Positions 1 through 12,213 of a DNA stretch of 64,000 bases are shown here, piece after piece (within the stretch, counting starts at the first letter, position 1; each line of letters begins with the position of its first letter). The DNA is taken from NCBI GenBank assembly GCA_963513935.1, contig OY740765.1:76677718-76741717 (forward strand), in the 5' to 3' direction. The notes under the pieces are model-generated. The model saw only the letters and a list, made by a program, of their open reading frames with translations. It ran no database searches and was not told where the DNA came from. Position numbers and translations under genes: made by a program. The DNA is from Aphrophora alni. Its lineage: Eukaryota; Arthropoda; Insecta; Hemiptera; Aphrophoridae.

Positions 1-876
1 GAATAAACTCAGTACATCTCGGTTTTTCTTCGTAATTTAAGGAAATTCCTAAACCAAATATTCCTCAATTTACGAATCCCAAAATTGTTTTGTGAAAATT
101 TTAATAGTTTTGTATTAAAAACAGCTTGATAATAAATTTGAAACAGCTCCATAGTGAATATTTATGTTTTTTTCTGATTACTTATAAACCAGCATTTTTT
201 AGAGTTCCTTATATTTTGGAGTGAATAAATTTTGTTTGGGTTCTTAAAGGCTACACTTGGGCAAAATTTTATCAAAACGATTAGATCCAATTTAAGTAAT
301 ATTGTAATTTTGTGTTTTTCTTATTACAGCTACCCCCAAATTTTGAGTTTCCAAATTTTTTTTTTAAATGCCCTGAGGTGTGGCCATAATGTATGCCCTC
401 ATTACCAAATTTGATTAAAATTGGTTCATGTATTTGGGTTGTAGAGCACTGTACATATAACAGACGATAACAAGGTAGTTAAACAAACATTATTCCCAAA
501 ACCATTTTTTGGTCACAAGGGACTTTGCAATGAATATATCTGCAAAAATCTGGATATCGATTTTTTGATGTCACACAACTTTCTATATATTACGTATATG
601 TAAGAAAGTAAATATGTGAAGTTACACAAAAATTCCACAAATAAATAAATATGTAGAGTGAATAATGACTAAATTAATGAGTTTGTTGTTTACTCTCTTT
701 GAGCAAACAAGTATCAGGGTTGATACAAAAGTTTTGTTTATTAATATAAGCTTATGTTTATTAGTACTTGTAATATCAGTATTTCCAGATTAATATCAGT
801 TCTGTATAAACTTATACTTTTATATGAACTATAATTGTTAAACATTCTTATTACATTTCCTATTATATTTTTATAG
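1..876. other. CLASP intron, no recognisable element
   Basis: AT-rich DNA upstream of the first visible CLASP exon. No coding frame, inverted repeat or transposon signature was recognised. It ends with the polypyrimidine tract and acceptor of the exon at 877. Confidence 0.6.
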
Positions 877-1130
877 GTGATATCATCCTCGGGAATAACT
901 ACAGTAAGATTTATTGTAACATACACTCATGCGCCCAGATTAATACCACTACTAGTCAGTAATTTATCTTCCAAGTCTCGTGACATCCGAAGAGCAACTT
1001 GTGAGTTTCTTGACTTGATTCTGCATATTTGGAACACACATTCCCTAGAAAGACATATAGCTTTACTTCAAGATGCTATTAAGAAAGGTTTATCAGATGC
1101 TGATTCCGAAGCAAGAATACATGCTCGAAA
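877..1130 (+). CDS. CLASP: CLASP (CLIP-associating protein) exon, TOG-domain part
   Basis: Internal exon of a microtubule plus-end-tracking protein that stabilises microtubules at kinetochores, spindle and cell cortex. The acceptor is a T-rich stretch ending in TATAG just before 877; the donor GTAAGT follows 1130. It encodes about 84 residues of HEAT-repeat helices typical of a CLASP TOG domain: RLIPLLVSNL, DIRRATCEFLDL, HSLERHIALLQDAIKKG and DADSEARIHARK, the last being the hallmark helix where CLASPs read DADSEAR. The exon begins in frame 0 and ends in phase 2, which joins exactly to the exon at 4706. Earlier exons must lie upstream of the window. Identity is well supported by family motifs; which paralogue applies is not a question if this is an insect, which usually has one. 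Confidence 0.93.
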
Positions 1131-1705
1131 GTAAGTATCTAAATTATTCTTTCACTTCTGTTTGTAATGGCCGAAATGGACCCATTAAAGGCAGATTGTT
1201 TCCTTACTTCTAACTTCATAATCTACCGGATAAATTTTGACATATTTGGTAAATGACACTTTTTAGAATTTTGTTGAATCATTTTAAATATTATTAAAAT
1301 TGGTCAATTTGTAATAGCTTATTTCCTAGCTTTGTTTTTGTTGTGTTATTTTGTTGTTAACTCATTTTATATTTGTTATGGCTTCGTGATTATTTTATAA
1401 ATTCTTCTCATGTTCTGTTCGGTACAAGATTTTTACCTTCTGCTATCATTGGAATCGGTGCAACCCACCTGATATTATTTGAACTCCATAGTAGAAAAAT
1501 TGGTTTCCTTTGTATTTAAAGATCTGTCTGTCCACCTAGTTTTGTTTGTGGTTTGCCATAACCAACCTTTAGCACTAGTTTTATTCCTTTTACTTGTTCA
1601 GAAGTGTGTTATAATTGTAAATAAGCTTAGTTTGTTAGTGGTGGTTATTATAAAAAATATAAATGTGTGAATATTTCTTATGGATTAGTGTTGTATTTGT
1701 GATGG

Positions 1706-1713
1706 CATAGGTC
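1706..1713. repeat. 8-bp target-site duplication, left copy (hAT-like element)
   Basis: CATAGGTC, repeated exactly at 3973-3980 on the other side of the element. Confidence 0.8.
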
Positions 1714-2534
1714 CAGGCCCGTTTTTAACCCTTGTAGCGCCTCCCCCCTGGGCAAATTAAAGAGATGCACCCCCCGATTAATTCATTTTTGCCAGTTTTG
1801 GTTCGGGAGGGATTTCTCCCTTAACTCCAACGAACTCCTTTTATTTGGTGAGTCGGTAAGTCTTTCCACTATCCACCACCTATGGACCCGCTGTGTTACG
1901 GACTGGCAACCGTCTACTGTAAAAACTTGCAAGTATTATTACTGCAGTTACAGGCGTAGGTGTTATGATTGACGTCACAACATAACAACCTTGTATTTTA
2001 CAGTATCACGGACCACCCACCCACCCTAATTAATAGTTCTTAATTATTTCAAACTTTTATTTCTATAGGCCTACATAACCGTAGCTCATTTTATTTCAAC
2101 TGTATGTTCACTTTTTAATTGAGTCTTGTAAAACAACATTAATACTTCAACCATAATATCTCTTATTTCCTATTTACATTATTGCTTTTTTTCTACTGAT
2201 CTTTGATGTAGCAAAACTATCAATTATATCTTTGAAGTCAAGCTTCAGTGTAATGTCATTCTGCATACATAACAGCATTAAGCTATTCAGCTTTTATTGT
2301 AGAACGATTTTATGAATGAATTTATACGAACGAGGTGATTTTTGCGATGCGCGGGTGAAGAGGGGGCAAAACGAGTTTTCTGTTTCGGACGCTATTTTCT
2401 AACCGATAAGCATGGAAATGTTACCAAATTGTTCAGAAAGATCTGAAGAATGGTTGTGCTACCTCAACTTTTTTATTTTTCAGCTCTATGATTTTTTATA
2501 GTTTTTTAAATTTATAAACTTTTATTGACATATA

Positions 2535-3845
2535 CAGTACTACCTCGTTTATCCGGACCTCATTCAACCGGATGTCCGGATTATCCGGATCGATCCGGAA
2601 CAAAAAACAAAAATAAAGCTTAAAGTTTCAAAATATTTTAATAATTACTGTATTTTGAATAATATTTTAAATAATATTTATAATATTTGGAAACTTTAAG
2701 GTTTTGTTTTATTTTATCCTTGAAAATGGAGTTTCAACAAGAAATATCTGCTATTATATTAATGTTGATAAAAACGTGATTTCCTCAACACTACAGTGTC
2801 GCCTCGAGGTATTAGGGCGGGTTGTTGATGCACTGGGAAGAGAAAGTGGAGGAGCAATAACCTCTGCGTCACTATCCCCCTACCCCGATGCGGCATGACA
2901 GTGACCTTGTCTATTGTCTATGCCGGCGGGTAGTCTATCACGTGCTAGCGACCGGAATACATCATTACCATATCATGCTGTGCCGTGTTTAGTTTACATT
3001 TTTGAAAAGTCAGGGAATTTGAATTTTCTGGAAAAGCCAGGGAAATGTCAGGGATTTTTTTAAAAAAACCGGGAAAAAAATAAAGAATGCCTGATATTTT
3101 AGAAAGTGTAATACAATGACGATGCCTGTAACGGTCCTTAAAGAAAATGTACAACTGTGAAATAAATACAAACCAGGTGCATGTTTACAACACATCATAA
3201 ACCATCATGTCATTTTTACAACTTTATTGTTGTCGGGTTGCTAAGACTCAAGGGTGTAAATCAGTAAATGTGAACATTTTGTCACATCTTAAAGCGGTGC
3301 TGCCAGCTTTGGGAACCCCCGTTCTTTTTTTTTAGCAGTTGGCACATCACATCCCCAGTCGGGAGTATCGAGGACGTGAATGAGAATCGGCATAGTATTT
3401 GAGGTGGGCGTTGTTGCTGCTATTTATTTATATTCGTGTGTTAGCGTTTGTGCGTGGAAATGGCGACGAAACGAAAACGTAATGTGCTTACAATGGCCCA
3501 AAAGTTAGACGCATTGAATCGTATAGACAGGGCCGCATTGAAATGTCACACCAAATATAAACAGAGGAAGATAAATGACTTTTTTGTAAATAACAACTAA
3601 ACCCTGTGTAAATTAAAAGCATGTGTAAATAAAATGTTTTTCGTCATTTACAGTACATTGTGTAATTTCGTGTATTGTGTAAATTGAATGACTGTGTAAA
3701 TATTGTGTTTTTCATGACTTATAAATGGTAAGTTATCATTTTATATTTTGTTTTATTTATCTTTCTATAATTTTGGATTATCCGGATTTTTGATTAACCG
3801 GATCACTTCCGGTCCCAATTAGTCCGGATACACGAGGTTGTACTG
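2535..3845. mobile_element. Tigger/pogo-like deletion derivative, copy 1
   Basis: Begins CAGTACTACCTCGTTTATCC and ends with the near-complement ending GAGGTTGTACTG, with TA on both sides (2533-2534, 3846-3847). TA target and CAG..CTG ends with a CCGG-rich inner repeat are typical of Tigger/pogo elements. A second copy lies at 35675-36777. Copy 1 keeps about 230 bp near 2900-3155 that copy 2 lacks. It contains a 46-codon frame joining the two ends of a Tigger transposase (3460-3600). A second open frame of 64 codons at 2704-2898 is also kept in the other copy but is not recognised. Confidence 0.82.
3460..3600 (+). pseudogene. Tigger-like transposase remnant: N-terminal HTH fused to C-terminal tail
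   Basis: A 46-residue frame with its own ATG. It starts MATKRKRNVLTMAQKLDALN, the opening of the CENP-B/Psq-type helix-turn-helix of Tigger/pogo transposases. After a few residues it jumps to KQRKINDFF, which resembles the extreme C-terminal tail of these proteins. The whole second HTH and DDE catalytic core are missing, so the element cannot transpose by itself. The frame is intact also in the copy at 36375-36515. Whether it is translated is unknown. Confidence 0.7.
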
Positions 3846-3980
3846 TACTGCCTTAATATGGTTGAAATTTTTTCAATTTAAAATTTATTTTATGACCCAA
3901 AACCCTTGCGCCCCTTGTACGCTTGCGCCCCTGGGCAAGTGCCCTTGTTGCCCAGTTATAGAATCGGGCCTGCATAGGTC

Positions 3981-4705
3981 TAGCCTACATAAGACTTTTA
4001 GAGGTCTAGTTGGCTATCTTTTTAAGTTCTTTGCTGATAATTTTTGTTTATATTTATTCACTTATTATGGGAATATTTGAATTGAGTTTAGGTTTAGAGT
4101 CTATTTTTGTTTTCATAATGGTAAGATTTCAGAATGTAAATAAAAAAAAATGAATTACATCAACATATTCTAAGAGAAATAAAAAGTGTAATTTTTCACA
4201 AAACAACATTCAAAAATTAATAATTCCATCTCAAAGGCTGAAATGAATAAAAAACATTATAAATTGGGTATGAAAATAATTGCAGACATTTTACATATAA
4301 TGAAAATATATTAAAAAATCTATGAAAATTGTATAGCTTATGTATAATGGGATATATCAATGAAACTAAAATTTTACAGAAACAAAATTGTTATTTATGT
4401 CGTCATAGTGTCATAAATTAAGCCAAACATTTCTTACATATCAAAATAAAATTACACTCTTATAACATACGATTTAGGCATAATAATTATTATGGGGAAA
4501 CAAGTGGGTAACTAAAAATTAAAAAAAAAAATCCTAAAGCGTAATTTTGCTTTGAAACTAATTGTGAGTAGATGGGACAATTGTAACATGTGATAGGAAT
4601 TGAGATAGGAAAGGGTTAAACTTATTCACAATTTTTATACAATATATTTTACATGTTTTAATTAACATGTAATTAATTAATTAATTGTCTGTCATAATGT
4701 TTTAG
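3981..4705. other. CLASP intron remainder
   Basis: AT-rich, no element recognised. It ends in the acceptor of the exon at 4706. Confidence 0.5.
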
Positions 4706-4902
4706 GTCATATTGGCATTTTAAAAAGCATTTTCCAGAACAAGCAGAATCTATGTTAGGCACGCTGGATGTTAAATGTAAGCAAAAGTTAATTCTGGATG
4801 CACCTGGAAACATGTCCAATTCTAGCTCAAATAATTCACTTCACCAAAGTGGAATCGGATCTTCATTGCCAGTAGGGCATAGAGTCTCTAGACAATCAGC
4901 AG
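4706..4902 (+). CDS. CLASP: CLASP exon, end of TOG domain and start of Ser-rich linker
   Basis: Continues the exon ending at 1130: the split codon restores a serine, followed by YWHFKKHFPEQAE, the standard end of the CLASP TOG2 helix array. The second half becomes serine- and asparagine-rich (SNSSSNNSLHQSG) and basic, as expected for the disordered linker that follows TOG2. The acceptor is TGTTTTAG, the donor AG/GTAAGA. It is 197 bp, entering in phase 2 and leaving in phase 1. The preceding intron is 3575 bp and carries the hAT/Tigger nest. Frame, splice signals and family order all agree. Confidence 0.92.
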
Positions 4903-6033
4903 GTAAGAACCAATTAAAAACTTTCAAAGTTTAATTAAGGGATTGTAAAACAAAATAAAGTGTTTCGTAAAGTATATTACTGTTAATGCTAATATTATTG
5001 CAAGAAACATAAAACAAGTACTAAATAACTAGAATACATAGTACAGGAAAATTAGATTTAAACAAAAATAAAATAAAATAACCTAAGGCTGAAAATTGGC
5101 AGAGATGGTGTTTTAGTACATCTACTTTAAAATGTGTGCGAGGTGCATCGTGCTTTCCATATCAAATGATTTTTGGGTGGACACACTAAGAAGTAAGTAC
5201 TACAACGAAAAAACTCAACACTTTTTAATGAGTTAAACTGTACACTTCCCCTATCTTTTTTAAAATATTTACTAGTCTCAAATCCTGAATTTTTTTTCTT
5301 TCAGGATCTGTTTCAGCGAGAAAAGAAAAGAGTTATCCAATCCACTGGAAGTCTAGGCTTCTTTAATTAATCTGACCTGGGTTGTATAACTCCTTCAACA
5401 GTTTGTCACCCCAAACAGTTGGTACCCCCCCCCCCTTTATACAATACTTCCAGTAACTATATTTACTTTAACCCTTTTACTCAGAGAGAACACGATTAAT
5501 TTTATTTATCTTTTTTATGCCTTGGGAGCATGTTCTTGAGAATACTTTTCTTAAATACAATATATCTTACCTTTTACATAGTAATATTTCCAGTAAGCAT
5601 AAAACAAGGCTGTGTGGATAATTATAAAAAGATAATTGGCTTTGTTTTCGATATTTAGAAATTAACACTCATTTATTTTATTTTAAATAAAAGAAACAAA
5701 ATCAAATTTCTTCTGACAAACAAAATAACTCAAAATTTTTAACTTATATAATTGTAAAAACCTAAAAATATTCGTCTTGTAACAATTTATAAATATGCAC
5801 TTTAAGAGTTCATATATTATAGTTACTTGAAAAGAAATAAAAATGAGTTTACCATTACTGTTTTGAATTAAAAGTTTGCTCAGCATTTTAGGGCGCCAGA
5901 CTTTCGTCAATTTTGAAAAAATGAATTTAAGTGAATCTAATCTCAGGGTCGAAAGTTCTTTTTTCTGTGTACTCCACAGTGACTCTTGGTTATAAATGAA
6001 TAACACTTGGCTGAAATTTTGACATAAACATTT
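4903..6033. other. Start of the 22.6-kb CLASP intron, nothing recognised
   Basis: AT-rich. A 107-codon - strand frame at 5683-6006 has low-complexity hydrophobic composition and no recognisable motif; it is probably chance. Confidence 0.5.
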
Positions 6034-6037
6034 ATTA

Positions 6038-8140
6038 ACCCTCCAGCTGGCGCATGTTAATGTGCCTTAAAAATTCTTCGTTCGTTTAAAAATTAATAAA
6101 ATATATTATTTGTATACAAAACCTAACTTATAAGATATCATTTTTCTCAGAAAGATGCATAGAATTTATCTATGTAATAAAAAAATAAATTTTTGAAACG
6201 GTTTTGGAGTAAGTATGTTAGATGTCAAAAATGATATTAACTAATTTTCAGAAATACCTGTATCACCCAAAATCAATAGCTTACTACCTATTTCTAAGAT
6301 ATACACAATTTTAGTGTATTATTTGTGAATATATTTAGGAAAAAATATATATAAATTTGTTATATTTTATAAATGTAAAAAAATATTTTACGTAAAAACT
6401 GAATTTTCTCTTTATTTTTTTAAAAAAACATTAAAAATAGTAAAATATATTTTATACAGAACTTCTATATATCATTATGTCCAGAAAGGTGCATAGAATG
6501 TAGGTGTGCAATGAAAAAAAAGTTAGATCTATCAAATTTGGAGTTTTTTGGTCAAATACCAAAAAATCTAAGAGTAACAGAGCAGAAATTTCATAGAAAT
6601 GGTGATCAAAAACATACTAATACATTTTTTGCAATTTTTTCGACCATTTGTTGAGATTTCTAATACATTTGTGAATATATTTAGGGGAAAAAAATAATAA
6701 TATGTTACATTTCTAAATAAAAATGACGATTTTTCAACAATTTGTATTCTGACGCTTGAGGTTAGGTTTGAACTCTTGACATTTAGGCGTAATTAGTAAC
6801 TTCCTAAAGCTAGGCCTAAGACAAAATCATTAGATTTTACTAAGACAATATACTTTACAAAGAATAACACACATATTCACTTGTATACTCATATAAAACA
6901 CTAAATATAAGACAATTTGCATATAGCCTAGACTTAGCATTTTCGTTTTAGGTTATGACAAATATAAACCTTTCACAAACTAGAAATTCACTAAAAACAT
7001 AATCTTTAGATATAAAAACACATATATTGTAACTTGTATACAAAATATATACAATTTGTATAAACAAACCTTCAAAATAAAATAGATATGTATTCCCAAA
7101 CTGTTACAGCGCTAAGTCATTTGTTACAGTATTTTACATCGCACCATTGCGTATGTTCCGGGCTCAAACAAAACCTTTATTATCAATTCACAAGTTTGTA
7201 ACATACACAAAATTAAAGATTGAAACCTCATCTTTGGAATGATGTAAAATAAAACAGTAAAATCTATGACGTCAATATAGAAATATGGAATAGCGTCTAA
7301 ATACTCCAAGTAAAGAGAAGGATCAAAATATTCAGTAAACCACATCGTAGACTGTATACAACTTGTAAACTATATAACTTAGGATGATTTCGTCTTCATA
7401 GTTCGAAAGAGGAAGAAAAATACTATATAATATTGTTAACTTGTAACATTTGGACAAGTTTTACCATTTCGAAAAAATATATGAACATATAGGTGATAAA
7501 AACTCGCCGCGGCAAATTGTCGCAGCCTAGCGTTATGAACCTCAACTTCAGTCAAATCTTGTATTACAGTTTTACGCAAGTTTAATTTTTCTAAACCTGG
7601 TTATGAAAGATTGAAAAATTACATTTTCAATGGTATAGAATACATTTCGATAATATAATATCTACTAGGATAAAAGTTGAATTGCAAAAAATGTAATTTT
7701 TAGCGTGTAAAATAGCGTTAAAACTCTTGATTTGGTTTAATTTTTATATAATAAAAACTATACTAGTTGGAAACATTTGAAAAAGACGGTTTTGAAGAGA
7801 AAGACGCGATCTATCAAGCAGTGTTAGGTTATATTTGACTGACAGTAATTTGGAAATAAGAAAAATAGGCAAACGAGACGAATGTTTTGTTTAAAACTTG
7901 TTAACGTAAAACTTTGACGTTACGCATCAAAAATATGCGAACTTCACCAATTTTTGGAATATTATTTATAACGTTCTGTGGTATTTTTTTGCATGATATG
8001 CATCTACGGAACATTAGCTTTCCAACGGTATTTTATTTATTGCGATGGGACAATTTTAAGTGGGCGTAACGTTGAATGGCCAAATACGTGTTTTTTAGTT
8101 GGTGAAGTGAGCCATTACTAATGCCGCGACCCGGTCGCAG
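6038..8140 (+). mobile_element. TTAA-flanked non-autonomous piggyBac-like element, old copy
   Basis: Starts CCCTCCAGCTGGC after TTAA (6034-6037) and ends near CCCGGTCGCAG before TTAA (8141-8144). The body shares long stretches with the copies at 13038, 40161 and 41914: the GATGCATAGAATTTATCTATG block, the GGTGATCAAAAACATAC block, and the 3' block around GGAACATTAGCTTTCCAACG. It is longer (2.1 kb) and more diverged than those copies, so it is probably an older or different subfamily. No transposase is present. Confidence 0.65.
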
Positions 8141-8144
8141 TTAA

Positions 8145-10420
8145 AACCGGGTCGTCCACCACTTCGTAGGTTAAACACATCAAAAATTATGCATGTACAT
8201 TTATCAAATAAGACATATCATAAATATTAATTATAAATAACATCCTGTTAAAATTTATTTCTTGTGCCTTTGAGGAAGGTCTAATTTGTTTGTTAAAAGT
8301 TGATTTTTTATTGAAAAGTTAAATTAATTTAAAAAGAAACTTGCAAGTATGAAATTTATGTCATGAAATAACAATTTTGAAATAATTTCTTACTCATTTA
8401 TCTGAGTACTAAAAAAAAATTATAAAAGAAAATTAATATTGTCCATTACCTGATGAGTAGTTGGACTAGCAATTTTTTTTTTTTTTAATGAAATTATTTA
8501 AATTTAAATATATAAAATTATAAAAAAAGTAACATAGAACATATTATACAAAATATATGGATTTGAATCATAACGTACTGTGCCACGGTCTCACCAAACT
8601 GTAGCAATTCATTGTCCTTCGGCTGATGACTCTTCTGTCTGTATTTTTTGGCGTGGAACTAACGTTGACTACACCAGTAATTCTTCTATTGTTCATTTTG
8701 CGATAATTGAAAACAAAGTTCGTACAACGTATCAAATACAATCGTTCATTGTCCGTTTTATCAAAGCACATGTACCATGTTGCACCATTTAAATCTTTTT
8801 ACTATTTTTTAAGTACATACGTTCTTAAAAAATACAAAATATTGTTATTGACACTTCTAAAATGTTTGTACACCATCTCTTTTGCAAAATTAATACTTTT
8901 TAACACATATTTTATTGTTCAACCAAAAACTCGTAGTGGACTCTAACATAGGTCCGTTACCGACAGGCCCCAATCTTCTAGTGACTTCTTACCTCGTGCA
9001 AATCAAGAACTTGTTCATTCCGGTTAAAAACTGCGCACACATAGATCTCAGCCACCGTTAGATTCAATTAATGTCTACCTCACTTCCTAAAAAGTGTCCG
9101 ATTGTCTTTTTACGTAACACACAATTAACACACATTTTATTTAAAAAAAATCATCTTAAATTTATACATTATTAATTGTTTTTATTTTGGAAATCTATTT
9201 TTACCATTATTTTATTCTGTCTTGTTTTGAAAATCCCTATTATACATTTGACTCGAGTTATTCTCCCACTACATTACCCGCGATTTTAAATATTCAATCA
9301 AACCTATATTTTACCAGTGTTACACTCTGACTAAACTTATTATTTTACTAATTTTATTTATTTTGATGGCAGATAGGCAATTAATTATATTAAAAAAAAT
9401 AATTAAAAAAATAACGTTTTACTTTACTCTGTTATTTATGAATTTATTTCCTTTAATCGCTAGACACTAATTTCTGTTAGCAATCTAATCAGTTGTCCAG
9501 GTTTATCATACAAATGTTTTACTTATATTACTTACAATAAAAAAAAAAATAAAAAAAATATCCACACACAGATATTAAATTCTTAGCCTAAACAATTTTC
9601 ATTAAATTATATTAAATTTTTTAACCCAGGAAAATCAGTAACCTTTGAATTTAATTTTAACTTTTGGCCAATTTTGCCCTAATAAGAAAAGGAATTTAGA
9701 TGGTTTCTCAAACCTTGACCGCCGTCTTGAAGATCCTGATAATTTTGCTCCTGTATGGTTGAATTGGTCTACTCCTCTGGTGTCTGGTTGCTGTGATGAC
9801 GTTAAGATTGATCCATGTATCTTTTAGTAAGTTTCCGGTGACATGTCAATTCCCATTAAACACTGGATATTGAAATTTTCTCACTTTTTTACGGAAATCA
9901 CTGATGACTCACTAATTCCACTTTCACTTTCTAAACTTTTGATTTTATTTTCATTTAAATATTTTTCTTTTAGCACTGACTCCTTAACATTTTCCAAACA
10001 AAATTTTCAATTATGAATTTTAATTATATTCTTCCTAATTAGTTAGATTCACTGTTCTGTTGGGCATAGTAACCCCTTACCGCCTTGTAAAAATTTATTT
10101 TCCAGAGAGTTCTGTCGGGCATAGTAACCCCTTACATTCTAGTAACAATTATTTATGAGAAAACGTCGGGCATAGTAACCCCTAACACCCTAGAAAATGA
10201 TTTTTATGAGAGAGACTCCTGAGAGCCAGAGCAGCTATATATTTATAGCCTGAAACTATCGTATTCTATTACCAATTTCTTCCCTTTTTGGGAATAATAC
10301 AATAGTTCCTTATTTTTCTATTTATGATGTTACTTTTGCGTTATTTTTATTTCTAGTGCTTATGATATTTATTTATGAGTTATTAACAATTGTTTAAGTC
10401 CTTTAATCCTTTGTTTGAAT
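8145..10420. other. Intron sequence, mostly unrecognised; short tandem repeat near its end
   Basis: No gene or transposon could be identified. 8570-8960 is less AT-rich than its surroundings and has short open frames on both strands, none recognised. A three-copy repeat lies at 10056-10200. Confidence 0.4.
10056..10200. repeat. Three tandem copies of a 51-55-bp unit
   Basis: Each unit carries GGGCATAGTAACCCCT (about 10062, 10117 and 10168), separated by variable AT-rich sequence. The core is highly conserved while the spacer is not. Confidence 0.75.
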
Positions 10421-10435
10421 TATTTTAATTTAATT

Positions 10436-10534
10436 TTCATTACTGTTGAGACCGATGGTTCTTGGTGGAATTCCATGTTTAAATAGTACAGTAAAGTGGA
10501 TAGTACAAAATAAAAAATTGTGTTTTATTATCTT
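10436..10534. mobile_element. 99-bp insertion with 15-bp target-site duplication
   Basis: Flanked by identical 15-bp direct repeats TATTTTAATTTAATT (10421-10435 and 10535-10549). It begins TTCATTACTGTTGAGACC and ends TTTTATTATCTT. Both halves recur in the 257-bp insertion at 39249-39505, which also has a long target duplication. Long target duplications point to target-primed reverse transcription. No coding capacity; family not recognised. Confidence 0.65.
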
Positions 10535-10549
10535 TATTTTAATTTAATT

Positions 10550-12213
10550 AATCATTTTTGTTACTGTAACTGTCCGTTGGTACGATAGCTCCATCTATTT
10601 CGACGTCACGAAGTCCTGGAGTTTGGAACCCTGCAGCTCAAAACTTGCTACTGTAGAAATCTCTATTGTCTTTTCTTTAAACTGTTCTAGCGGTTTTCCT
10701 GAGATAATTTTCACTTTTTCTGGGTCGGCATTTTGTAGTCCTTCGCGTCAGCTTTCACGAGAATTTCGCGTGATGTTTATCGGTCCGCACGTTCTCCCGC
10801 AATTCCTTACGCAACGATCGACGTAATTTTCAGTTTTTATTTTTCACATCTTTTGATTTACAGTTTTGAAACTTCACCATTTTGTTGAGTTTCCGAAATG
10901 AATACACTGGCCGTAACGAAGATGCTGTCTTACGTAATTTTGCACTCAACTTCACACTTTTTCGTTTAGGGGTTTATTATTTACTGATTACCCTGGGACA
11001 TACATATTCCTTAGCATTATGATTTTAAATTTTATCTTTATTCGTTTCCATGCAAGGGTGTGAAAACCATTGCCTTTCTATTTTATTCAAATATTGATTT
11101 TTACTTTTGATTCCTTAATAAACTTTAATCTTCTAACTAAACTTATGCAACACATTTTCAAAATTTATATTTATTTAAGTTTTATTCAACTTTCAAATTA
11201 TACCATTTTATCTAATTTTTATATTGATTTTTTCAACAATTACGCAAGAATATTTTATTCTTAGAATTCTTTACTTATTACAGAAATACTAAGGTTTTTG
11301 AATTTGATTAATTTTGAAAATTTTTTAAATTCTTCATTTAAATTTGCTGTAGCGCATGTTAGTTTATATGAAATAACCGTAATAGATCTGTATTGTGTAC
11401 AACTTGTACTACAATTACACATCTTTTAACATTAATATTTCATATTTTCATAATTCATCAAATATGAATTTTTAATTCAAAATCTACCGACATTCGATTT
11501 TACTGTCAAAAATTGTAGGCGAAAGTTGACTTTAGACCTAGCCATAGGTCAGTTTCACCGACTCGCTTTGAGCAGCAAAGTTGGTTACAATTCAGCCAAA
11601 CCTTGAATTAGGATTAAATTTAGATTTTTCTCTGTTTTGACCTAAATATAATCCCATACAACGAATTTCCGTTGTAATACTTTAAGAATCAAAACAGTAT
11701 ATTCTCCTATTGTTAAACATCAGGAGTGGGGGTGTAAACAGCTTTTGTTTATAAATCTAAATCAGTGAGTTTAATTTGAAAAATACCACAAGTAGTTTTG
11801 TTGTATTTTATAAAAATAACTTTAATTTGCTTTTTTACATAGGATAAAAATTATGTTTAGATTTTGTATGAAAAGGAGACACAGGCTTACCTTGGAAAGT
11901 GGTCCTTGGTATTTTCTAATAGTACACTAATAGAAAAATACAAAATAAAACACTAATGTTCTGAAATATTTCGTAAACACTGTTCACTTTTTCAATCAGT
12001 AGAGAGTATAAAAATGTGACTAAATTGTTTTAATTTGTTCACAGACGATGGATCTGTGTTAACCCAAAGATGAATGTTTTATTATTGATGTTATTGTAAT
12101 TATTCCATGTTTAAATTAACCATGTTGGATGAGGAAAAAGGATAAAGGATGATTTATCTAAGACTAAGATTAAGGGATTCTCTAGATTTTGTGACACATT
12201 GATGAGACAGTTC
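10550..12213. other. Intron sequence, unrecognised
   Basis: 10580-10830 is distinctly GC-richer than its surroundings. On the - strand it contains an open stretch of roughly 55 codons ending near 10596. That stretch reads like real protein (charged, balanced composition, GKPLEQFKEKTIEIS in the middle) but matches no family I can name. The rest is AT-rich. Confidence 0.35.

Larger units (their letters stand above)
1714..3972. mobile_element. Non-autonomous hAT-like transposon (hosts a nested Tigger-like element)
   Basis: Ends are CAGGCCCG at 1714 and CGGGCCTG ending at 3972. They are flanked by an exact 8-bp direct repeat, CATAGGTC (1706-1713 and 3973-3980). Eight-base target duplications and CAG-starting short terminal repeats are hallmarks of hAT elements. 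Both ends continue as imperfect inverted repeats with CCCTGGGCAA and CTTGCGCCCC blocks. Without the nested insert at 2535-3845 the element is about 0.95 kb. No transposase fragment was recognised. Confidence 0.8.

Noticed and set aside
8580..8946. Possible gene on either strand (frames of 67-79 codons)
   Set aside because: The frames overlap on opposite strands, lack motifs and have no splice context.
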